Below the pieces are notes generated by a model that had not been told where the DNA came from, searched no databases, and worked only from the letters and a program-made list of their open reading frames with translations. Below are positions 26,476 through 35,971 of a stretch of 64,000 bases of DNA, one piece after another. Made by a program: the position numbers and the translations under genes. Origin of the DNA: Runella sp. MFBS21 (GTDB lineage Bacteria > Bacteroidota > Bacteroidia > Cytophagales > Spirosomataceae); NCBI RefSeq assembly GCF_029433105.1, contig NZ_JARNTW010000013.1, positions 124,001 through 188,000 on the forward strand, in the 5' to 3' direction. Position 1 is the stretch's first letter. Every line of letters begins with the position of its first letter.

Positions 26476-27936
26476 ATGATTAGTAAAAAGACCAAGATTG
26501 TTGCTACTGTAGGTCCCACTTCTGAATCTTCAGAAATACTTTATGCTTTAGCGAAAGCAGGTGTGAATGTTTTTAGATTAAATTTTTCGCACGGCTCTCA
26601 CGCCGATCACTTAGAGCGTATCAAACGTATTCGCGAAAACAATACTAACTACGGCCTCAGCATTGGAATTTTGCAAGACTTACAAGGTCCCAAAATTAGG
26701 ATTGGTAACGTCGAGCATAAAGACGGCGTAAAAATAGTAGCTGGTCAAGAATTGGTTTTCACCAATGATGATATCGTCGGCACCTCGGAGCGTGTTAGTA
26801 CTCCTTATAAAGGAATGTACCAAGATGTAAAGGTAGGTGAACGTATTTTGATGGATGATGGCAAGCTCGAAGTAAAAGTACTAAGGGTAGAAGGAACGGA
26901 TGTAGTCACTGAGGTGGTGTATGATGGCATGTTGAAATCCAAGAAAGGCGTAAACCTTCCCAATACTAAGGTCTCAATGCCGTCTGTTACTGAAAAAGAC
27001 TACGAAGATTTAGATTTTGGCCTAGAGCATGATGTAGAGTGGATTGCTCTTTCGTTTGTGCGCTATGCGTCGGATATCCAAGAAGTAAAAGACTACATCA
27101 AGGCCAAAGGTAAAAATTGCCGCGTAGTAGCCAAAATTGAAAAGCCAGAGGCCGTAGCCAATATAGATGGAATCATCGAAGCTACTGATGCTATAATGGT
27201 AGCTCGCGGAGACTTGGGGGTAGAGCTGCCTGCCGAAGAAGTACCGATGATTCAAAAGATGATTGTCGAAAAATGTAATCGTGCCGCCAAGCCCGTCATT
27301 GTAGCCACTCAAATGCTCGAAAGCATGATTGAGGCGCCACGCCCTACCCGTGCCGAAATAAACGATATTGCCAATTCGGTATTGGACGGAGCCGATGCCG
27401 TAATGCTAAGTGCCGAAACAGCCTCAGGACGGTATCCGATAGAGTCGGTCACAAGTATGGCTAATACCATTTATCAAGTAGAAATTACCGAAGCCGCTAA
27501 AAAGGCAGATGATACTCAAATCTATTTTAAATATCATGCCGCGGTCAATGACAACCCTGGCCCTAGTGTTTTGAACGACAATGTAGTAATGAGCGCTTGT
27601 CGATTGGCACGTGATACCCAAGCCAAAGCTATCATAGGTGTGACACGCTCAGGCTATACTGCTATACGCCTCTCGCACCACCGTCCAGAGGCTGATTTGT
27701 ATATATTCACCCCCAATCGTCAGTTGATGTGTACATTGGCGTTGTATTGGGGAGTAAAAGCGATTTATTATGATCGTGAGGATCTCTCGTCGGATGATTT
27801 AATAGAAGATATCAAGCAAGTTCTTATCGAAAGAGGAGCGCTTCATACAGGCGATATTTTTGTGAATACCCTAAGTATGCCTATCAGTAAGCATCGCAAG
27901 ACCAACGCAGTGAAGCTGAGTGTAGTAGGAGGATAA
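26476..27936 (+). CDS. pyk: Pyruvate kinase
   Basis: Last step of glycolysis: phosphoenolpyruvate plus ADP to pyruvate plus ATP. 486 residues from the ATG at 26476 (MISKKTKIVATVGPTSES). The frame also opens at 26434 inside priA, but that extension is not family-like. Motifs: NVFRLNFSHGSHADH, ILQDLQGPKIRIG, VEWIALSFVRYASDI, the signature IMVARGDLGVELPAEEVPMIQKMI, and ATQMLESMIEAPRPTRAEINDIANSVLDGADAVMLSAETASGRYPIE. The C-terminal domain is intact. A terminator lies 20 bp past the stop. Confidence 0.97.
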   Translation: MISKKTKIVATVGPTSESSEILYALAKAGVNVFRLNFSHGSHADHLERIKRIRENNTNYGLSIGILQDLQGPKIRIGNVEHKDGVKIVAGQELVFTNDDIVGTSERVSTPYKGMYQDVKVGERILMDDGKLEVKVLRVEGTDVVTEVVYDGMLKSKKGVNLPNTKVSMPSVTEKDYEDLDFGLEHDVEWIALSFVRYASDIQEVKDYIKAKGKNCRVVAKIEKPEAVANIDGIIEATDAIMVARGDLGVELPAEEVPMIQKMIVEKCNRAAKPVIVATQMLESMIEAPRPTRAEINDIANSVLDGADAVMLSAETASGRYPIESVTSMANTIYQVEITEAAKKADDTQIYFKYHAAVNDNPGPSVLNDNVVMSACRLARDTQAKAIIGVTRSGYTAIRLSHHRPEADLYIFTPNRQLMCTLALYWGVKAIYYDREDLSSDDLIEDIKQVLIERGALHTGDIFVNTLSMPISKHRKTNAVKLSVVGG

Positions 27937-27956
27937 GTTTTAAGAGGATAGTATCA

Positions 27957-28000
27957 CGCCCTTTCTTAAGTCATATTTTGGCTTAGAGAGGGCGTTTTTT
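27957..28000 (+). terminator. Terminator between pyk and the SemiSWEET gene
   Basis: CGCCCTTTCTTAAG pairs imperfectly with CTTAGAGAGGGCG, then T6 at 27995-28000. It lies between convergent genes and suits the plus-strand pyk transcript. Confidence 0.8.
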
Positions 28001-28007
28001 GTGGGGC

Positions 28008-28274
28008 TTATTTTGACAAATTAGCTTCGTTATATTTCCATTTGAAATAGAGAATAACGAAAGACAAAATCAATGTGACGGCATTGGCTGCCACTACAGG
28101 GAAGGAATGAGTCATAATCCCATATCCTAGCCATAGCGCTACACCTAGCGTAAATAGAAGAAACATCGCAAGCGATACATCTTTTACAGACTTAGTACGA
28201 TATATCTGTAAAACTTGGGGGACAAAAGCAAGAGTGGTCAAAGTTCCGGCTACATAGCCAATAATCTCGAGCAT
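28008..28274 (-). CDS. SemiSWEET-family sugar transporter (MtN3/PQ-loop)
   Basis: 88-residue inner-membrane protein with three predicted helices (about 4-26, 36-55, 60-80). It carries the SemiSWEET hallmark PQ at residues 19-20 (LAFVPQVLQIYRTKSVKDVSLAMFLLFTLGVALWLGYGI). SemiSWEETs dimerise to form a six-helix facilitator for mono- or disaccharides. The C-terminal YFKWKYNE is typical of bacterial members. It converges on pyk and is divergent from the ilv leader region. Its sugar is unknown. Confidence 0.9.
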   Translation of the reverse strand: MLEIIGYVAGTLTTLAFVPQVLQIYRTKSVKDVSLAMFLLFTLGVALWLGYGIMTHSFPVVAANAVTLILSFVILYFKWKYNEANLSK

Positions 28275-28528
28275 AGCTGTATTTAAATGTATTATATATT
28301 TTTATTAGCGGAAAAGTTATATAAAAAGTTTCAATTTGATTTAATATTATTTGTTTAGTACAATAAGTCGTTGTTCTTTTACAATATTTTTCTTTAGAAA
28401 GCCTCATCGAAGGGGAAATTATAATGTCACAACTGTTTTATGGGTATATGATTCAGAAACGCACTTTTAAATTAATAAAATACAAAAATGTAAGATTTTG
28501 TTTGGAAAATAGAAAGTGAGTCTTTTTA

Positions 28529-28562
28529 TTTGTAACGCAAATACGCAATTAGCGTAATTTCG
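28529..28562 (+). promoter_or_regulatory. Candidate promoter of the ilv attenuator leader
   Basis: TTTG at 28529-28532 and TAATTTCG at 28555-28562 lie 22 bp apart, one mismatch from the Bacteroidota TAnnTTTG -7 box. Transcription would start near 28568, leaving about 20 nt before the leader-peptide ATG at 28587. A second near-match (TAAGATTTTG around 28491) exists, so this is a suggestion only. Confidence 0.4.
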
Positions 28563-28586
28563 CTAAAAGAAAAATTTTGCTAAAAA

Positions 28587-28643
28587 ATGTTTAACATAAT
28601 ACTAGTCGTCGTGGTCGTCATTATCAGCACCCAAATGGTGTGA
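28587..28643 (+). CDS. ilv attenuator leader peptide
   Basis: An 18-codon frame, ATG to TGA, encoding MFNIILVVVVVIISTQMV. Codons 4-13 are ten consecutive branched-chain codons (ATA ATA CTA, five Val, ATT ATC), and codon 18 is Val again. The frame ends inside the first arm of the antiterminator (28637-28646), just ahead of a terminator hairpin and 78 bp before ilvD. This is the arrangement of a translation-coupled attenuation leader sensing charged Ile-, Leu- and Val-tRNA. The peptide itself is probably without function beyond being translated. It is too short for standard gene callers. Confidence 0.85.
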   Translation: MFNIILVVVVVIISTQMV

Positions 28644-28705
28644 GTGGAACCTGATTGCTAAACCAAAAGCCTCACTCACACCTCCAATGAGTGGGGCTTT
28701 TTTTT
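28637..28705 (+). promoter_or_regulatory. Transcription attenuator (antiterminator/terminator) of the ilv-leu operon
   Basis: Arm A GGTGTGAGTG (28637-28646) is perfectly complementary to arm B CACTCACACC (28673-28682) and forms the antiterminator. Arm B also belongs to the terminator: 28666-28678 pairs over 13 positions (one G-U) with 28688-28700 around a 9-nt loop, followed by T8 at 28698-28705. The two structures are mutually exclusive. A ribosome stalled at the Ile/Leu/Val run (28596-28625) leaves arm A free and allows read-through. One that reaches the TGA at 28641 masks arm A, so the terminator forms. All of this is seen in the sequence; the mechanism is inferred from known his/leu/ilv attenuators. 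Confidence 0.85.
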
Positions 28706-28720
28706 AACATAACCTCCTAT

Positions 28721-30406
28721 ATGTCAGAACAACTCAACAAATTCAGTCGTACGCTTACACAAGAAGTAACCAATCCCGCCGCCAAAGCGATGTTGTATGG
28801 GGTAGGGTTGACGCAGGAAGACATGCAAAAAGCCCAGATAGGTATCGCTAGTACGGGCTATGAAGGCAATACCTGCAATATGCACCTCAATGGGCTATCG
28901 GTGCACGTTAAGAAAGGTATCCAGGAAAATGGCATGGTAGGTCTTATTTTTCATACCATCGGAGTTTCGGACGGAATGACCAACGGCAACAATGGCATGA
29001 GCTATTCTTTGCCAAGTCGTGATTTGATTGCCGACTCTATCGAAAACGTAGTAGGGGCTCAGTGGTACGACGGAGTGATTGCCGTAGTAGGTTGTGATAA
29101 AAATATGCCCGGTGCTATGATGGCCATTGCTAGGCTCAATCGCCCTGCCATGCTTGTATACGGAGGCACTATCCGCACGGGTGAGTACAAAGGCCAAAAA
29201 TTAGACATTATCTCGGCATTTGAGGCACTTGGTAAAAAGTTTGCGGGGACTATTTCAGACGAAGATTACGAAGGCGTTATTCAAAATGCTATTCCAGGTG
29301 CAGGAGCTTGCGGCGGAATGTACACCGCCAATACCATGGCAAGCTCGATGGAAGCAATGGGACTCACTCTGCCAAACTCATCGACTTATCCCGCTACTCA
29401 TGAAGGCAAAAAAGCCGAGTGTATCGCTATCGGCGCTGCTATGAAGCAGCTATTAGAAAAAAATATTTGCCCACGTGACATCATGACGCGCAAAGCATTT
29501 GAAAATGCAATGACCGTAGTGATGGCGTTAGGGGGGTCTACCAATGCGGTTTTACACTACTTAGCCATTGCGCGAGCAGCAGAAGTAGATTTTACGTTGA
29601 AAGATATCCAAGATATATCTGATCGTACACCGCTCATTGCCGACCTTAAGCCTTCTGGCAAATACTATATGGAAGATGTGCTCGCGATTGGGGGTATCCC
29701 AGCCGTGATGAAATACCTCTATCAAAAAGGATTTTTGCACGGAGATTGCCTCACGGTGACAGGCAAAACGGTGGCCGAAAACTTGGCAGATGCTCCTGAC
29801 CTTAGTTTTGATACCCAAAAAATCATATTCCCTATTGAGCAGGCACTCAAGTCTACCGGACACTTGCAAGTCTTATACGGAAACCTTGCTACCGAAGGAG
29901 CCGTTGCCAAAATTACGGGCAAAGAAGGGGAGCGCTTTGAAGGAATTGCTAAGGTTTGCGAACGTGAAGAAGAAGTTATAGAATATATCTCTAAGGGCGA
30001 AATCAAAGCGGGGCATGTAATAGTAATCCGCAATGAAGGTCCTAAAGGTGGCCCAGGAATGCCCGAAATGCTTAAACCTACGTCGGCCGTCATGGGAGCG
30101 GGATTAGGAGATAAGATTGCGATGATTACGGATGGCCGTTTTTCGGGCGGAACGCACGGGTTTGTAGTAGGGCACGTTACGCCAGAAGCGTATTTAGGTG
30201 GCAACATCGCTCTAGTAAAAGACGGGGACAAAATTACCATAGATGCGGTCAATAATGTATTGCAACTACATGTATCGGACGAAGAACTCGCCGAACGCCG
30301 TAAAGAATGGAAACAGCCAGAGCCTCCTTTCAAAAAGGGAACCCTCGGTAAGTATATTCGTAATGTAAAAACAGCAAGTGAAGGCTGTGTGACCGACGAA
30401 GCATAA
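28721..30406 (+). CDS. ilvD: Dihydroxy-acid dehydratase
   Basis: Fe-S dehydratase that makes 2-keto-isovalerate and 2-keto-3-methylvalerate in Val/Ile synthesis. 561 residues from the ATG at 28721 ([30 protein letters not shown]). An upstream GTG at 28691 lies inside the terminator stem and is rejected. Fe-S and active-site signatures: [41 protein letters not shown], and [22 protein letters not shown]. First structural gene of the operon, 15 bp after the attenuator U-tract and 35 bp before ilvB. Confidence 0.97.
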   Translation: MSEQLNKFSRTLTQEVTNPAAKAMLYGVGLTQEDMQKAQIGIASTGYEGNTCNMHLNGLSVHVKKGIQENGMVGLIFHTIGVSDGMTNGNNGMSYSLPSRDLIADSIENVVGAQWYDGVIAVVGCDKNMPGAMMAIARLNRPAMLVYGGTIRTGEYKGQKLDIISAFEALGKKFAGTISDEDYEGVIQNAIPGAGACGGMYTANTMASSMEAMGLTLPNSSTYPATHEGKKAECIAIGAAMKQLLEKNICPRDIMTRKAFENAMTVVMALGGSTNAVLHYLAIARAAEVDFTLKDIQDISDRTPLIADLKPSGKYYMEDVLAIGGIPAVMKYLYQKGFLHGDCLTVTGKTVAENLADAPDLSFDTQKIIFPIEQALKSTGHLQVLYGNLATEGAVAKITGKEGERFEGIAKVCEREEEVIEYISKGEIKAGHVIVIRNEGPKGGPGMPEMLKPTSAVMGAGLGDKIAMITDGRFSGGTHGFVVGHVTPEAYLGGNIALVKDGDKITIDAVNNVLQLHVSDEELAERRKEWKQPEPPFKKGTLGKYIRNVKTASEGCVTDEA

Positions 30407-30440
30407 CGCAAAAAATAAAACAAATTAAAACCAAACTGTC

Positions 30441-32240
30441 ATGGAAAACCATTCAACCATGATTGCACAGCAAGACACTGTTGCTATCGACACTCCTGTA
30501 GCGCAGGAAATCCCCGCTACCAATGGCAAAGCTGTAGCAGATAATCCCCGCATTCTTTCGGGCGCTCAGGCGCTGATGGAATCCCTGATTGCAGAAGGAA
30601 CGGAGGTGATTTTTGGGTATCCTGGCGGGGCTATTATGCCTACTTATGATGCCCTTTATGACTACACCGATCGCCTTGATCACATTTTAGTGCGACACGA
30701 ACAAGGAGCAGGACATGCGGCTCAGGGGTACGCTCGTACTAGTGGAAAGCCGGGTGTATGTTTGGTTACATCGGGGCCGGGTGGTACAAACCTTGTGACT
30801 CCTATCGCTGATGCTATCATCGACTGTACACCTTTGGTGTGTATCATAGGTCAGGTAAAATCTACGCTTTTGGGAACTGATGCTTTTCAAGAAACAGACA
30901 TCATCGGTGTGACTACGCCCGTTTGTAAATGGAATTATCAAATCACCCATGCTGACGAAGTGCCAGAGGTTTTAGCAAAAGCTTTTTATATCGCCACTTC
31001 AGGTAAGCCAGGCCCAGTAGTGATTGATTTTGCCCGTGATGCTCAAGTAGGTGCCATGACCAAAGCCTTTGAATATAAAAAAGTAGAATCTCTAGTAAGC
31101 TATAAGCCGAGGGTAGTTCCTAAGGACGAGCACGTAGAGAAAGCCGCTGATTTGATTAATAACGCCAAAAAACCTTACATTTTGTTTGGACACGGCGTAC
31201 TTATATCAGGTGCGATGGAAGAATTTAAAGCTTTTGTCGAAAAAACGGACATTCCTTGCGCGAGTACTTTATTGGGGCTTTCAGCCATCCCTATTGACCA
31301 TCCCAATTATATGGGTTGGCTTGGAATGCACGGCAATTACGGTACCAATGTTCTGACTACACAAGCAGATGTAATCATTGCTATTGGAATGCGTTTTGAC
31401 GACCGTGTCACGGGCGATGCTACCAAATACATTCGCCAAGCTAAAGTGATTCATATCGAAATAGATCCTTCCGAAATCGATAAAATCATCAAGGCTGATG
31501 CACCCGTAGTAGGCGATGCCAAAGAAGTATTGAAGAAGCTTTTGCCTTTAGTGAAGGAAAACAATCATGCGGCTTGGAAAAGCGAATTTAAAAAGTATGA
31601 TGTGATAGAAGATGAGAAGATTACGCAACGGGAATTGAAGCCAGAAGGAGAAATAAAAATGGCTGAAGTGGTACGTATGCTTTCTGAAAAAACCAAAGGA
31701 GAGGCTTGTATTATAGCGGACGTAGGGCAGCATCAGATGATTGCGGCGCGTTATTATCAATTCAAAAAACCCCATTCATACATTGCTTCTGGCGGTTTGG
31801 GCACGATGGGCTTTGCGATTCCTGCGGCATTTGGCGCTAAAAAAGGAGCGACTGAGCGCGAGGTAGTGGCTTTTATCGGTGACGGCTGCTTTCAAATGAC
31901 CATCCAAGAACTAGGAACGATTGCACAGAGTGGCTTGGCCGTAAAGCTCATTATTCTCAACAACAACTATCTCGGCATGGTACGTCAGTGGCAGCAGCTG
32001 TTTTTTGAAAAACGTTATTCGTATGTGGAATTACAAAATCCAGATTTCATTACCATTGCAAAAGGATTTGGAATTCAAGGACATACTTGCTCCGACCGCG
32101 AAAATCTGAGCGACTCTTTGGATACTTTACTGAAATCTGATAAGCCATATTTGCTAGAAGTAATGGTCGAAAAAGAAGAGAATGTATTTCCGATGGTACC
32201 GGCAGGGGCAGCAGTGGCCGATATCAAACTCGAGTGCTAG
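30441..32240 (+). CDS. ilvB: Acetolactate synthase large (catalytic) subunit
   Basis: ThDP-dependent acetohydroxyacid synthase that condenses pyruvate with pyruvate or 2-ketobutyrate. 599 residues. The first 35 residues are a non-conserved tail, then LSGAQALMESLIAEGTEVIFGYPGGAIMPTYDAL, catalytic Glu in RHEQGAGHAAQGYARTSGKPGVCLVTSGPGGTNLVT, the FAD/beta-domain, and the ThDP-binding GDGCFQMTIQELGTIAQSGLAVKLIILNNNYLGMVRQWQ. Followed 31 bp later by the regulatory subunit gene. Full length. Confidence 0.97.
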   Translation: MENHSTMIAQQDTVAIDTPVAQEIPATNGKAVADNPRILSGAQALMESLIAEGTEVIFGYPGGAIMPTYDALYDYTDRLDHILVRHEQGAGHAAQGYARTSGKPGVCLVTSGPGGTNLVTPIADAIIDCTPLVCIIGQVKSTLLGTDAFQETDIIGVTTPVCKWNYQITHADEVPEVLAKAFYIATSGKPGPVVIDFARDAQVGAMTKAFEYKKVESLVSYKPRVVPKDEHVEKAADLINNAKKPYILFGHGVLISGAMEEFKAFVEKTDIPCASTLLGLSAIPIDHPNYMGWLGMHGNYGTNVLTTQADVIIAIGMRFDDRVTGDATKYIRQAKVIHIEIDPSEIDKIIKADAPVVGDAKEVLKKLLPLVKENNHAAWKSEFKKYDVIEDEKITQRELKPEGEIKMAEVVRMLSEKTKGEACIIADVGQHQMIAARYYQFKKPHSYIASGGLGTMGFAIPAAFGAKKGATEREVVAFIGDGCFQMTIQELGTIAQSGLAVKLIILNNNYLGMVRQWQQLFFEKRYSYVELQNPDFITIAKGFGIQGHTCSDRENLSDSLDTLLKSDKPYLLEVMVEKEENVFPMVPAGAAVADIKLEC

Positions 32241-32271
32241 AAGTATTTGTAGTTTTTATCATTGAAATTTT

Positions 32272-32808
32272 ATGACAACATACACCATATGCATATTCAC
32301 CGAAAATACGTTCGGTTTGCTCAATAAGATTACAATATTGTTTACACGCCGTCGCATCAATATTGAGAGTCTGACGGTGTCGGAAACAGAACGTAAGGGA
32401 GTCTCGCGCTATACGATTACAATCAAACACGAAAAACGCGAAGAAGTAGAGAAACTCGTCAAACAGATTCGGAAAGTGGTAGAAGTGTTGGCAGTATTTG
32501 GTTATCTAGACAATGAAATTGTTTATAACGAAATCGCTCTCTTTAAAATCGCTACGCCTATTGGCACGCGCCCTCTCGACATCGAAACTGTCAATAAAGT
32601 CTACAAAGCGTGGGTGGTTTATTGGGGATTGGATTATGTAGTGATAGAAAAAGCAGGTGATGAAGCCGAAATCTTGGATTTTTTCCGGTACATCAAGCCT
32701 TATGGTATCTTAGAATTTGTGAAATCGGGTCGTGTAGCGGTAGGTAAAACCCCCAATGGCTTAGTTGAGTTTTTGCCCGAAGAAGCGCATTGGGAGTATT
32801 ATTTGTAG
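32272..32808 (+). CDS. ilvN: Acetolactate synthase small (regulatory) subunit
   Basis: ACT-domain partner of IlvB that confers valine feedback control. 178 residues: TTYTICIFTENTFGLLNKITILFTRRRINIESLTVSETERKGVSRYTITIKHEKREEVEKLVKQIRKVVEVLAVFGY is the ACT domain, followed by the C-terminal ALS_ss_C domain (EIALFKIA...EILDFFRYIKPYGILEFVKSGRVAVGK). Length and order match Bacteroidota IlvN. Adjacent to ilvB; next downstream is a cargo membrane protein rather than ilvC. Confidence 0.95.
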   Translation: MTTYTICIFTENTFGLLNKITILFTRRRINIESLTVSETERKGVSRYTITIKHEKREEVEKLVKQIRKVVEVLAVFGYLDNEIVYNEIALFKIATPIGTRPLDIETVNKVYKAWVVYWGLDYVVIEKAGDEAEILDFFRYIKPYGILEFVKSGRVAVGKTPNGLVEFLPEEAHWEYYL

Positions 32809-32957
32809 TACAAAAGGTTGATAATGAATCTTTGAAAGGAAAAGTACCGCCGAAAATTCGTGAGGAATACCCAAAAAGTGCGTTATTTGCAGTGCCTTTA
32901 TCTGGTAACTTTTCAAGAATGTTAAAAACCTTGAAAAGCGCACGTAAACGTTATTCC

Positions 32958-34097
32958 ATGGAACCTCTGCAATCGCTTGCTACTCCTTTCAATGAGTTAG
33001 AATCAAAATTAAAACCGTTCTTTGACAATAAATTTTGGAAAGTTAGGCTTTTGTTTTTGGCATTGGCTATATCAGTAACTACGCTTTTGGCATTTAATTT
33101 TATTTTGGTCGACAAGGGCCTGCGAAATTTGTACCAAGAGATGAGGCATCCTGGTTCAATTGGTGGTTTTTTTTGGGATGATATTATTAAGCAAGGCGCA
33201 GATCCTCTCACACCCCAAGACTATGAACCGGGCTCGCACGAAGCCAATCAGACTTTTCGTATTACTATTCCGCTCATCGCTAGAGTTCTACATCTTAATG
33301 TGGCCGGTCTTTATGTGCTACATGTGTTGATGGGGCTTTTATTCTTGTGGTTTGTGATAGAGGTAGTGTACGGAATCCTAAAAGACAAAATACTTACTTT
33401 TTATTTCATTACGGGTTTTACGGCTATTTATGCAGGAGCCAATTTTTACATCAATTTTTTGGGACATTGCGACATTTTCCCCTTTTGTTTCATGATTTTG
33501 ATGTGGTATTACCGCAATCCACTGTTGATTCTCCTTTTTTCACAATTAGCGTTTTGGTGCGATGAACGTGCCATTATCAATTCTACTTACATTGGCTTAT
33601 TGTATTTAATGCCATTGGTGCAAAATTGGATTAAACAAGGGAATTTAAATTTAAAACTGATTCCGTTGTCTGCCATCGTCTTAGTGATAAGTGCAGGCTT
33701 GTATATAGTTATCAGAAGTTGGTTAGCTTCTAGTTATGGTCTTAAAGTGGGGCACGACAATGACCTCTCTCGCAAGACCATCACCTGGAGCTTGAGTATT
33801 ATTGGAGATAAGTTTACGAGAGGTTTAGAAGGTTTTTGGTTATTGATATTTGCTGGTATTACCGTGCTTGTATTGAGGCGGGATTGGTGGATGTTGGTAT
33901 TGCTTGGAGGATGTATGTTGGCCACAGGGGCGATTGCAATCATGGTTGCCGATGGTACACGTTCTTTGTCGTTTGGGTTTTGTATGTTCTTTTTCTTACT
34001 TATGATTTTAAAAGAACATATTGCTCAAAAAGAACTAAGGTATCTGTTAATAGTAAGTACGCTATTATCCCTGATGTTGCCAATGTCCTTTCCATAA
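32958..34097 (+). CDS. Polytopic membrane protein of unknown function
   Basis: About 379 residues from the ATG at 32958 (MEPLQSLATPFNELESKLKPFF). An ATG at 32919 is also possible, and the open frame reaches back into ilvN without family likeness. About nine hydrophobic helices are visible, for example VRLLFLALAISVTTLLAFNFIL, VLHVLMGLLFLWFVIEVVYG and LIPLSAIVLVISAGLYIVI, with a conserved-looking polar patch FLGHCDIFPF and AFWCDERAIINSTYIGLLY. The layout recalls membrane glycosyltransferases or polymer-handling proteins, but I cannot assign a family. It ends 3 bp before the methyltransferase gene, so the two form a unit lying between ilvN and ilvC. Confidence 0.75.
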   Translation: MEPLQSLATPFNELESKLKPFFDNKFWKVRLLFLALAISVTTLLAFNFILVDKGLRNLYQEMRHPGSIGGFFWDDIIKQGADPLTPQDYEPGSHEANQTFRITIPLIARVLHLNVAGLYVLHVLMGLLFLWFVIEVVYGILKDKILTFYFITGFTAIYAGANFYINFLGHCDIFPFCFMILMWYYRNPLLILLFSQLAFWCDERAIINSTYIGLLYLMPLVQNWIKQGNLNLKLIPLSAIVLVISAGLYIVIRSWLASSYGLKVGHDNDLSRKTITWSLSIIGDKFTRGLEGFWLLIFAGITVLVLRRDWWMLVLLGGCMLATGAIAIMVADGTRSLSFGFCMFFFLLMILKEHIAQKELRYLLIVSTLLSLMLPMSFP

Positions 34098-34100
34098 AAT

Positions 34101-34859
34101 ATGCAATCATCTTATTATCAGGAGTACTATGCTATCGAGCGCGAGCATTGGTGGTTTTTGGTTCGTAACCAGATATTGATGAATCATCTCCGCCAAAATT
34201 TACCCTTCAAAAGACCTCTCCAAATTTTGAATATTGGGGTAGCTACCGGCCGAACGTCCGAGCTATTAACGGAGTTTGGTAAGGTTAAGTCTGTAGAATA
34301 CGACCAAGAGTGTTATGAATTTACGAAGACAAACGTTCCTATCGATATTATTCAAGGGTCGATTTTGGAATTACCCTTCGAATCAGAAAAGTATGATTTA
34401 GTGTGCGCTTTTGATGTAATTGAGCATGTGGAAGACCATACTTTGGCTGTTTCAGAGATGAAACGAGTGTGCAAACCTGAAGGACTAGTGAGCGTGACAG
34501 TACCGGCGTTTATGTTTTTATGGAACCAACACGATGATGTCAATCACCATGTCAGAAGATATGATATGAGCATGTTGAAGAAGATTTTTGAAGGAGACGG
34601 TAAGATTATTTTCAATACATATTTCAACTTTTGGCTGTTTTTTCCGATTGCGTTTTTTCGTCTTTTATCCAAAATACTGCCCTTGCATCAGCGAAAGATA
34701 GAAGAAGCAGGTTCGGATTTTACGGTGATGAATGGCCCTATTTTCCAGAAAATATTCAAAGCTATTTTCAAAACTGAAGATTGGCTCATCCAAAGAAAAA
34801 TAAGATTATTTGTGGGCGTGTCGGCCTTGCTTACTTGGCAAAAGACAAAAAAAGTTTAA
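34101..34859 (+). CDS. Class I SAM-dependent methyltransferase
   Basis: 252 residues. N-terminal YYAIEREHWWFLVRNQILMNHL is common in bacterial methyltransferases acting near lipids or glycans. Motif I is ILNIGVATGRTSELLTEFG, the acidic SAM residue is in KSVEYDQECYEF, and motif IV is YDLVCAFDVIEHVEDHTLAVSEMKRVCKPEGLVSVTVPAFMFLW. A hydrophobic helix (FNFWLFFPIAFFRLLSKIL) suggests membrane association. It probably works with the preceding membrane protein. Neither has an evident role in amino-acid synthesis although both lie between ilvN and ilvC. Confidence 0.88.
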   Translation: MQSSYYQEYYAIEREHWWFLVRNQILMNHLRQNLPFKRPLQILNIGVATGRTSELLTEFGKVKSVEYDQECYEFTKTNVPIDIIQGSILELPFESEKYDLVCAFDVIEHVEDHTLAVSEMKRVCKPEGLVSVTVPAFMFLWNQHDDVNHHVRRYDMSMLKKIFEGDGKIIFNTYFNFWLFFPIAFFRLLSKILPLHQRKIEEAGSDFTVMNGPIFQKIFKAIFKTEDWLIQRKIRLFVGVSALLTWQKTKKV

Positions 34860-34897
34860 CATATTCAGTTGTATTACCCAAACAAACCAATCAATCA

Positions 34898-35941
34898 ATG
34901 GCACAGATTAATTTCGGCGGGACAGTAGAAGAAGTAGTAACCCGCGAAGAATTTCCTCTAGAAAAAGCACGTGAAGTATTAGCAAATGAAACTATTGCCG
35001 TTATTGGATACGGTGTACAAGGTCCAGGTCAGAGTCTTAACATGCGCGACAATGGCTTCAATGTCATCGTCGGACAGCGTAAAGGGAAAACATACGACAA
35101 AGCCGTAGCTGATGGCTGGGTGCCTGGCGAAACTCTTTTTGAAATTGAGGAAGCTCTCGAAAAAGGTACTATTATTTGTTTCTTGTTGTCGGATGCAGCC
35201 CAAATCGAATTGTGGCCAACCGTTAAAAAATATTTGACTGCTGGTAAGTCGTTGTATTTCTCACATGGATTCGGTGTTACGTACAAAGACCAAACGGGCA
35301 TCGTTCCTCCTGCTGATGTAGATGTATTTTTGGTAGCTCCTAAGGGCTCAGGTACTTCTCTTCGTCGTTTGTTTGTAGAAGGAAAAGGCCTTAACTCATC
35401 GTTTGCGGTGTTCCAAAATGCTACTGGCGAAGCCCGTACGAAGTGTATCGCAATGGGTATCGGCGTAGGTTCTGGTTATTTGTTTGAAACCGATTTCTAC
35501 CGTGAAGTAACGTCTGACCTTACAGGTGAGCGTGGAACATTGATGGGCGCTATCCAAGGTATTTTCGCGGCACAGTACGAAGTATTGCGCGAAAACGGCC
35601 ACTCTCCATCAGAAGCGTTCAACGAAACTGTAGAAGAATTGACGCAGTCGTTGATGCCATTGGTGGCTGAAAACGGCATGGACTGGATGTATGCCAACTG
35701 CTCGACGACTGCTCAACGTGGTGCGCTTGACTGGTGGAAGCCTTTCAAAGAAGCTACTAAGCCTGTGTTCCAACAACTTTACAACTCAGTAAAATCAGGT
35801 GAGCAAGCTAACATCTCTATCACTCGTAACTCACAACCAGACTACCGCGAGAAACTCGAAGTAGAATTGGCTGAGCTTCGCGATTCTGAAATGTGGCAAG
35901 CAGGTGCTGCCGTTCGCAGCTTGCGTCCTGAGCGCAACTAA
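34898..35941 (+). CDS. ilvC: Ketol-acid reductoisomerase (NADP+)
   Basis: Isomerises and reduces acetolactate or acetohydroxybutyrate, the second Val/Ile step. 347 residues from the ATG at 34898 (MAQINFGGTVEEVVTREEF); the frame opens further upstream within the methyltransferase gene but that is not IlvC sequence. Rossmann motif IAVIGYGVQGPGQSLNMRDNG, VGQRKGKTYDKA, VAPKGSGTSLRRLFVEGKG, and the knotted C-terminal domain TGERGTLMGAIQGIFAAQYEVLRENGHSPSEAFNETVEELTQSLMPL with ENGMDWMYANCSTTAQRGALDWW. Starts 38 bp after the methyltransferase gene. Confidence 0.97.
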   Translation: MAQINFGGTVEEVVTREEFPLEKAREVLANETIAVIGYGVQGPGQSLNMRDNGFNVIVGQRKGKTYDKAVADGWVPGETLFEIEEALEKGTIICFLLSDAAQIELWPTVKKYLTAGKSLYFSHGFGVTYKDQTGIVPPADVDVFLVAPKGSGTSLRRLFVEGKGLNSSFAVFQNATGEARTKCIAMGIGVGSGYLFETDFYREVTSDLTGERGTLMGAIQGIFAAQYEVLRENGHSPSEAFNETVEELTQSLMPLVAENGMDWMYANCSTTAQRGALDWWKPFKEATKPVFQQLYNSVKSGEQANISITRNSQPDYREKLEVELAELRDSEMWQAGAAVRSLRPERN

Positions 35942-35971
35942 AATACATAATTAAACTTTTAATATCTGTAG

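Noticed and set aside
28691-28720. GTG at 28691 as ilvD start
   Set aside because: It lies inside the attenuator terminator stem and translates the U-tract; the ATG at 28721 matches the family N-terminus.
29722-30423. 233-codon minus-strand frame opposite ilvD
   Set aside because: Antisense shadow of ilvD, rich in Ser/Pro as expected from reverse codons.
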